The notes under the pieces were generated by a model. The model did not search any database. It was not told the DNA's origin and saw only the letters and a list, made by a program, of their open reading frames with translations. Positions 60,170 through 64,000 of a stretch of 64,000 nt of DNA are shown in pieces (positions within the stretch are counted from its first letter, which is position 1; the number at the start of each line of letters is the position of its first letter). The DNA is taken from assembly GCA_965197275.1 (NCBI GenBank), contig CBDAMQ010000029.1, positions 124,001 through 188,000 on the forward strand, written 5' to 3'. Source of the DNA: DASCOT01 sp965197275 (GTDB lineage: Bacteria > Acidobacteriota > UBA890 > WLXD01). A program made the translations under genes and the position numbers.

Positions 60170-60709
60170 CTATCCGGGAGGCTCATCCGTGGGCTCGTAG
60201 ACGCGGAAGCTGAACGCGAAACCGTGCTCCGAGTCGGCCCCGTGAAGCTCCTCCGATACCAGGCGCCAGCGTTGCGGGTCGAGTTCGGGAAACCATACGT
60301 CCCCTTCGATGGCGGCGTGCACGCGTGTCAGGTAAATGCGGTCAGCCATTGGTAGTGTCTCGGCGAAAAGCGCTGCGCCACCGATGACAAAGACCACCTC
60401 GTCATCGGCCGTCGCCGCCAGCGCGGCCTGGAACGAGCCCGTCATCTCGACACCCGCGGGACGATATTCGGGGTCGCGGCTGAGCACGATATTGCGGCGG
60501 CCCGGCAACGGTCGGCCGATCGATTCGTACGTCAGTCGACCCATGATGATCGGGTGTCCCGAGGTGACCGCCTTGAAACGCCTCAGATCATCCGGCAAGT
60601 GCCAAGGCAGCCCGCCGTCGCGCCCGATGATGCCGTTGTCGGCCACTGCGACGATCAAGCAAACACGCGGGCGATCGCAGGGCTTCGGCGTGCCCGCGTC
60701 CGTGTTCAC
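60170..60709 (-). CDS. folA: Dihydrofolate reductase
   Basis: A 179-residue DHFR: VCLIVAVADNGIIGRDGGLPWHLPDDLRRF includes the substrate-site Trp and Asp (shortened: GLPWHLPDDL), followed by IIMGRLTYESIGRPLPGR and VFVIGGAALF. It regenerates tetrahydrofolate with NADPH. The start overlaps the thyA stop by 4 bp. The first 14 residues are not part of the core fold. Confidence 0.95.
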   Translation of the reverse strand: MNTDAGTPKPCDRPRVCLIVAVADNGIIGRDGGLPWHLPDDLRRFKAVTSGHPIIMGRLTYESIGRPLPGRRNIVLSRDPEYRPAGVEMTGSFQAALAATADDEVVFVIGGAALFAETLPMADRIYLTRVHAAIEGDVWFPELDPQRWRLVSEELHGADSEHGFAFSFRVYEPTDEPPG

Positions 60710-61500
60710 ACGGCCACCGGTGCCTTGATGTGCGGGTGTGGATCGTAGCCAACGAGCTCGAAATCCTCGAAGCGGAAGGCGTCGATGTCGCGGATCTGGG
60801 CCGCCAGGCGCAGGGTCGGCAATCGGCGCGGCGTGCGGCCGAGTTGCTCACGCGCCTGCTCCAGGTGGTTGGCATACAGGTGCGTATCTCCGAGTGTAAT
60901 GACCAGATCGCCGGGTTCCAGCCCGGTGACCTGCGCCACCATCTGCGTCAGCAGCGCGTACGAGGCGATGTTGAACGGCAGCCCGAGAAAGATGTCGGCG
61001 CTGCGTTGGTACAGCTGGCACGACAGCGTCCCGTCTCGCACATGGAACTGGAACAACAGATGGCACGGTGGTAGGGCCATACGGTCGATTTGGCTCGCGT
61101 TCCATGCCGACACCACCAGCCGACGCGACGTCGGATTGGTGCGAATCTCGTTTACCACCCGGGAGATCTGATCGACGCTCGCGCCGCCGACCGCCGGCCA
61201 GGAGCGCCACTGCACTCCGTATACAGGGCCGAGCTCGCCGTGCTCGTCGGTCCACTCGTCCCAGATGGTGACACCGTGGTCATGCAAATACCGGACGTTC
61301 GATTCGCCGCGCAGGAACCACAGCAGCTCGTGGATGACCGATTTCAGATGCACCTTCTTGGTGGTAATCAGTGGGAAGCCGGCGCCCAGGTCGAAACGCA
61401 TCTGGTGGCCGAAGATGCTGCGCGTGCCGGTGCCGGTGCGATCGCCCCCGGGCACCCCGGATTCCAGCACCGTGCGCATCAGATCCAGGTATGGTTTCAT
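60706..61500 (-). CDS. thyA: Thymidylate synthase
   Basis: A 264-residue enzyme, the same length as in Escherichia coli. The nucleophile is Cys146 in LPPCHLLFQFHV, and GDRTGTGT, SWNASQ-type (SAWNAS) and GLPFNIASYALL segments are all present. It methylates dUMP to dTMP and yields dihydrofolate, which FolA then reduces; the two genes are coupled by a 4-bp overlap. GGGAGAGGA precedes ATG 61500. Confidence 0.97.
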   Translation of the reverse strand: MKPYLDLMRTVLESGVPGGDRTGTGTRSIFGHQMRFDLGAGFPLITTKKVHLKSVIHELLWFLRGESNVRYLHDHGVTIWDEWTDEHGELGPVYGVQWRSWPAVGGASVDQISRVVNEIRTNPTSRRLVVSAWNASQIDRMALPPCHLLFQFHVRDGTLSCQLYQRSADIFLGLPFNIASYALLTQMVAQVTGLEPGDLVITLGDTHLYANHLEQAREQLGRTPRRLPTLRLAAQIRDIDAFRFEDFELVGYDPHPHIKAPVAV

Positions 61501-61580
61501 GCGGATTCCTCTCCCGACCGGCACGCTATTGTCGCACGCGTCGGCAGTCGATCGGACCAAGGAGCTCGGGTGGGAAGAAC

Positions 61581-62501
61581 ATGAGCGCCGACGCCATCGT
61601 TGCCCAACAGCTGGTCAAGCGGTTCGGCGATATCGAAGCTGTGGCCGGCATCGAGTTTGCTGTTCGCCGCGCCGAGTGTTTCGGTTTCCTGGGAGTAAAC
61701 GGTGCCGTCAAGACCACCACCGTGCGCATGGTGCAGTGTGTATCGCCGCCGTCATCCGGAGCCCTGACCGTCCTCGGGCACGATGTGCGGGCTGCTCCAA
61801 GGGCGATCAAGGCTCGTCTCGGCGTGGTGCCGCAAGACAACAACCTCGACCCCGACGTGACGGTTCGCGACAACTTGATGGTCTACGCGCGTTACTTCGA
61901 TCTCTCCGGGCGCGAGGCATCGCGACGGGCCGACGAGCTACTCGAGTTCGTCCAGCTTCATGACCGCGCCAAGGCGCTGATCCCGACGCTCTCCGGTGGC
62001 ATGAAACGGCGGCTCGTGCTGGCGCGGGCAATGATCAACTCACCGGAGCTGTTGGTTCTCGACGAGCCCACTACCGGGCTAGATCCGCAGGCGCGCCACT
62101 GGGTGTGGAGTCGGCTGCGGAGCCTGCGCGCCGCCGGAGTGACGATGATCCTGACGACGCACTACATGGAGGAGGCGGCGCAGCTGTGTGATCGCATCGC
62201 GGTGATCGACGCCGGCAAGCTACTCGCCGTGGGCGAGCCGGGGAAGCTGGTGAAGGAGCACGTCGGCGAGCTGTGTATCGAGATTCGAGCGCTACCGGAC
62301 GAGCGTGGCCAGCTTGATGAACGCCTCGATGCAGTGGGGGAAGGTCATCGCGAGCCGGTCGGAGACACCGTCTACATTTACCCTCGAGGCGAGGTCGACT
62401 GGTCCCTGCTCCACGCCATACCCAACGAGCGGCTGTTGCAGCGAAGCGCGACGCTGGAAGACCTCTTCCTGCGGCTCACCGGACGCGAGATGCGCGGATG
62501 A
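61581..62501 (+). CDS. ABC transporter ATP-binding protein with altered Walker A
   Basis: A 306-residue ATPase of the NodI/DrrA type. Walker A reads GVNGAVKTTT (38-47), with Val43 where the family has Gly (codon GTC at 61706-61708, one base from GGC). The Q-loop GVVPQDNNL, signature LSGGMKRR, Walker B LLVLDEPTTGLDP and H-loop TTHYMEEA are intact. It should power the ABC-2 permease encoded next, with which it overlaps by 4 bp. The Gly-to-Val change would be expected to impair ATP binding, unless it is a sequence error. Confidence 0.9.
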   Translation: MSADAIVAQQLVKRFGDIEAVAGIEFAVRRAECFGFLGVNGAVKTTTVRMVQCVSPPSSGALTVLGHDVRAAPRAIKARLGVVPQDNNLDPDVTVRDNLMVYARYFDLSGREASRRADELLEFVQLHDRAKALIPTLSGGMKRRLVLARAMINSPELLVLDEPTTGLDPQARHWVWSRLRSLRAAGVTMILTTHYMEEAAQLCDRIAVIDAGKLLAVGEPGKLVKEHVGELCIEIRALPDERGQLDERLDAVGEGHREPVGDTVYIYPRGEVDWSLLHAIPNERLLQRSATLEDLFLRLTGREMRG

Positions 62502-63271
62502 GGGAGTTGCGGCCGACCTGGCGCGCCTGGCGAGTGTGGCAGCGAAACGCCACCACATACCGACGTGTGTGGGTAGGGAATCTCCTCGGCCATCTGGCCG
62601 ATCCGTTGTTCTACGTAGCGGTCGTCGGCTTCGGTCTCGGCTCCTACATGCCGCCGATCAACGGCGTGCCGTACATCACTTTCGTGGTGGTCGGCGTAGT
62701 CGCCGGAGCGGCGATGTCGTCGGCCTGCTTCGAGAACAGCTTCGGGTCGTTCCTGCGCATGAGCGTGCAGGGGACCTTCGACGCCATCCTAGCCACGCCG
62801 CTGTCGGTCGCGGATCTGGCCGCCGGCGAGATTCTTTGGGCGGCGACCAAGGGGCTCATCGCGGCGGCGGCGACGATGCTCGTCGGCCTGGCATTCGGCT
62901 TACTGCAGCCCGGTCTGTGGATGGTCGCCGCGCTGGGCATCATGTTGCTGCAGGGGTTGTGCTTCGGTGGGGTCTCGCTGACCGTCGCGGCCAGGGTGAG
63001 GGCGCTCGACGATCTCAATCATTTCTATGCGCTGTTCATCATGCCGTCATTCTTCCTCTCCGGCGTGTTCTTCCCGCTCGACGGCCTGGCACCCTCGTTG
63101 CGCGCCGCCGCGCAACTGAATCCGCTTACCCACACGGTCCATCTGATCCGTCCTCTGAGCGCTGGTCAGGTGCCGCCCGGATGGGCGCTCGAGGTCCTCT
63201 GGCTGGTCATCGCGGCGGCCGTCGGGATGGCGCTGGGCGTCGCCAGCCTTCGCCGTCGGATCGTTGAGTGA
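62498..63271 (+). CDS. ABC-2 type transport permease (NodJ-like)
   Basis: A 257-residue inner-membrane protein with six predicted transmembrane segments. FENSFGSFLRMSVQGTFDAILATPLS and the C-terminal SFFLSGVFFPLDGLAP...LNPLTHTVHLIRPL (in outline) are typical of the NodJ/DrrB group. These exporters move lipo-oligosaccharides, polysaccharide or hydrophobic compounds. The substrate is unknown. Its stop lies 18 bp before the lipA ATG. Confidence 0.9.
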   Translation: MRELRPTWRAWRVWQRNATTYRRVWVGNLLGHLADPLFYVAVVGFGLGSYMPPINGVPYITFVVVGVVAGAAMSSACFENSFGSFLRMSVQGTFDAILATPLSVADLAAGEILWAATKGLIAAAATMLVGLAFGLLQPGLWMVAALGIMLLQGLCFGGVSLTVAARVRALDDLNHFYALFIMPSFFLSGVFFPLDGLAPSLRAAAQLNPLTHTVHLIRPLSAGQVPPGWALEVLWLVIAAAVGMALGVASLRRRIVE

Positions 63272-63289
63272 TGTGGGATAATCGCCGCC

Positions 63290-64000
63290 ATGGCGGACCT
63301 TCCCGTGCTCCAAAGCGCACTTGAGGGTTGCGCTCCGGGATCTCTGACGCGCCGCACCAAGCCGGATTGGCTGCGAGTTCGCGCGCCGGGCGGCGAGCGC
63401 TACACCTTCATCAAGAAAACGCTTCGCGACCGCGGTCTGTTCACCGTCTGCGAAGAGGCGCGTTGTCCCAATGTTGGCGAGTGCTGGGAGGGTGGTACGG
63501 CCACCTTCATGCTGTTGGGGGAGGTGTGTACCCGCGGCTGCCGATTCTGCGCCGTCACCACTGGCAATCCCCGTGGCCGGCTGGACAGCGATGAGCCGCG
63601 CAAGCTCGCCGAGTCGGTGGCGTTGCTCGGGCTTCGCTATGTGGTGTTGACGATGGTCGATCGGGACGATCTCGACGACGGTGGGGCGGCGCACGTCGCC
63701 GCTTGTGTCGAGCATCTGAAGCAGTGGCAACCGGAGCTGATTGTCGAGGCGCTGGTGGGCGATTTCGATGGCAATGTCGATGCTGTGCATGCGCTGTGCG
63801 GGACCGGTCTGGAGGTGTTCGCTCACAATCTGGAGACCGTCGAGGCGCTCCAGCGTACTGTGCGCGACGCTCGATGTGGCTACGACAAGTCGCTCGCAGT
63901 CCTGGAGGCGGCCAAGCGGCACCCGCGGCAGCCGTTCACGAAGTCTTCGTTGATGCTCGGCCTGGGCGAGAGCGATGCTCAGCTGCGGCGCTCGATGCAA
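63290..64000 (+). CDS. lipA: Lipoyl synthase, N-terminal part
   Basis: 237 residues run to the window edge with no stop. The auxiliary-cluster motif CEEARCPNVGECW (C-x4-C-x5-C) and the radical-SAM motif CTRGCRFC are both present, followed by VDRDDLDDGGA. It inserts two sulfur atoms into octanoyl-protein to make lipoyl groups. It begins 18 bp after the ABC permease gene. The C-terminal part lies outside the window. Confidence 0.95.
   Translation, partial: MADLPVLQSALEGCAPGSLTRRTKPDWLRVRAPGGERYTFIKKTLRDRGLFTVCEEARCPNVGECWEGGTATFMLLGEVCTRGCRFCAVTTGNPRGRLDSDEPRKLAESVALLGLRYVVLTMVDRDDLDDGGAAHVAACVEHLKQWQPELIVEALVGDFDGNVDAVHALCGTGLEVFAHNLETVEALQRTVRDARCGYDKSLAVLEAAKRHPRQPFTKSSLMLGLGESDAQLRRSMQ

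Overview
The window is high-GC, gene-dense and reads like a chromosome segment of a Gram-negative, diderm bacterium, most probably an Acidobacteriota member. The evidence is the combination of LptD and TatA, an Oar-type TonB-dependent receptor with a carboxypeptidase-regulatory N-terminus, a GWxTD-domain protein beside a large TPR protein, a VWFA-related secreted protein, a matrixin-like protein with a carboxypeptidase-regulatory tail, and a very large ASPIC/UnbV-FG-GAP protein. This assignment is inference from protein content; there is no rRNA gene. I see no CRISPR array, phage or insertion sequence.

Layout. 1-6.9 kb (minus strand): a partial membrane protein, two paralogous nucleotide-sugar SDR enzymes (GDP-mannose 4,6-dehydratase and a reductase-like partner), lptD, folC and accD. 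7.0-10.3 kb (plus): mtnA, tsaD, lepB and a DUF4845-like gene. 10.3-11.3 kb (minus): yggT and the YggS PLP protein. 11.4-13.7 kb (plus): an ECF sigma factor, its zinc-finger anti-sigma factor and a lipobox/beta-helix membrane protein, behind a plausible autoregulated promoter. 13.7-16.1 kb (minus): an NFACT protein and a lytic transglycosylase. 16.5-20.5 kb (plus): gap-pgk-tpiA-secG-tRNA-Leu(GAG) with a near-consensus sigma-70 promoter and a terminator. 20.6-24.0 kb: an unknown gene, ccdA, xdhC/mocA and a cysteine-rich YggX relative. 24.1-31.3 kb (minus): a DeoC aldolase with an unusual N-terminal domain, GWxTD and TPR proteins, and the TonB-dependent receptor. 31.6-37.1 kb (minus): a tightly overlapping nucleoside-salvage operon (deoA, CNT transporter, purine nucleoside phosphorylase, cdd, exported amidohydrolase).

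37.4-40.9 kb (plus) is a four-gene exported cassette including a metalloprotease relative that has lost its catalytic residues; a lipoprotein, a tatA too short for routine ORF calling, and selB follow on the minus strand. 43.8-46.4 kb holds a thiolase and an EnvC-like factor; 46.5-48.0 kb is rpoD. 48.1-51.2 kb carries a MidA-type methyltransferase and gamma-glutamyltransferase; 51.2-55.3 kb (minus) the SDR-type threonine dehydrogenase and B12-dependent ribonucleotide reductase; then a ferredoxin, a BON protein, the 1122-residue FG-GAP protein, folA-thyA, an ABC exporter pair whose ATPase has an altered P-loop, and the start of lipA.

The most unusual signals are non-coding. A 28-bp sequence occurs three times in intergenic DNA with one change per copy, plus a partial copy at the xdhC start. 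The TonB-receptor gene has a roughly 185-nt leader with four perfect hairpins, the last against the ribosome-binding site. Two back-to-back long perfect stem-loops (11 and 14 bp) lie between nrdJ and the threonine dehydrogenase gene. The most unusual proteins are the pseudo-matrixin, the DeoC with a EutQ-like leader domain and the YggX variant with two CxxC pairs.
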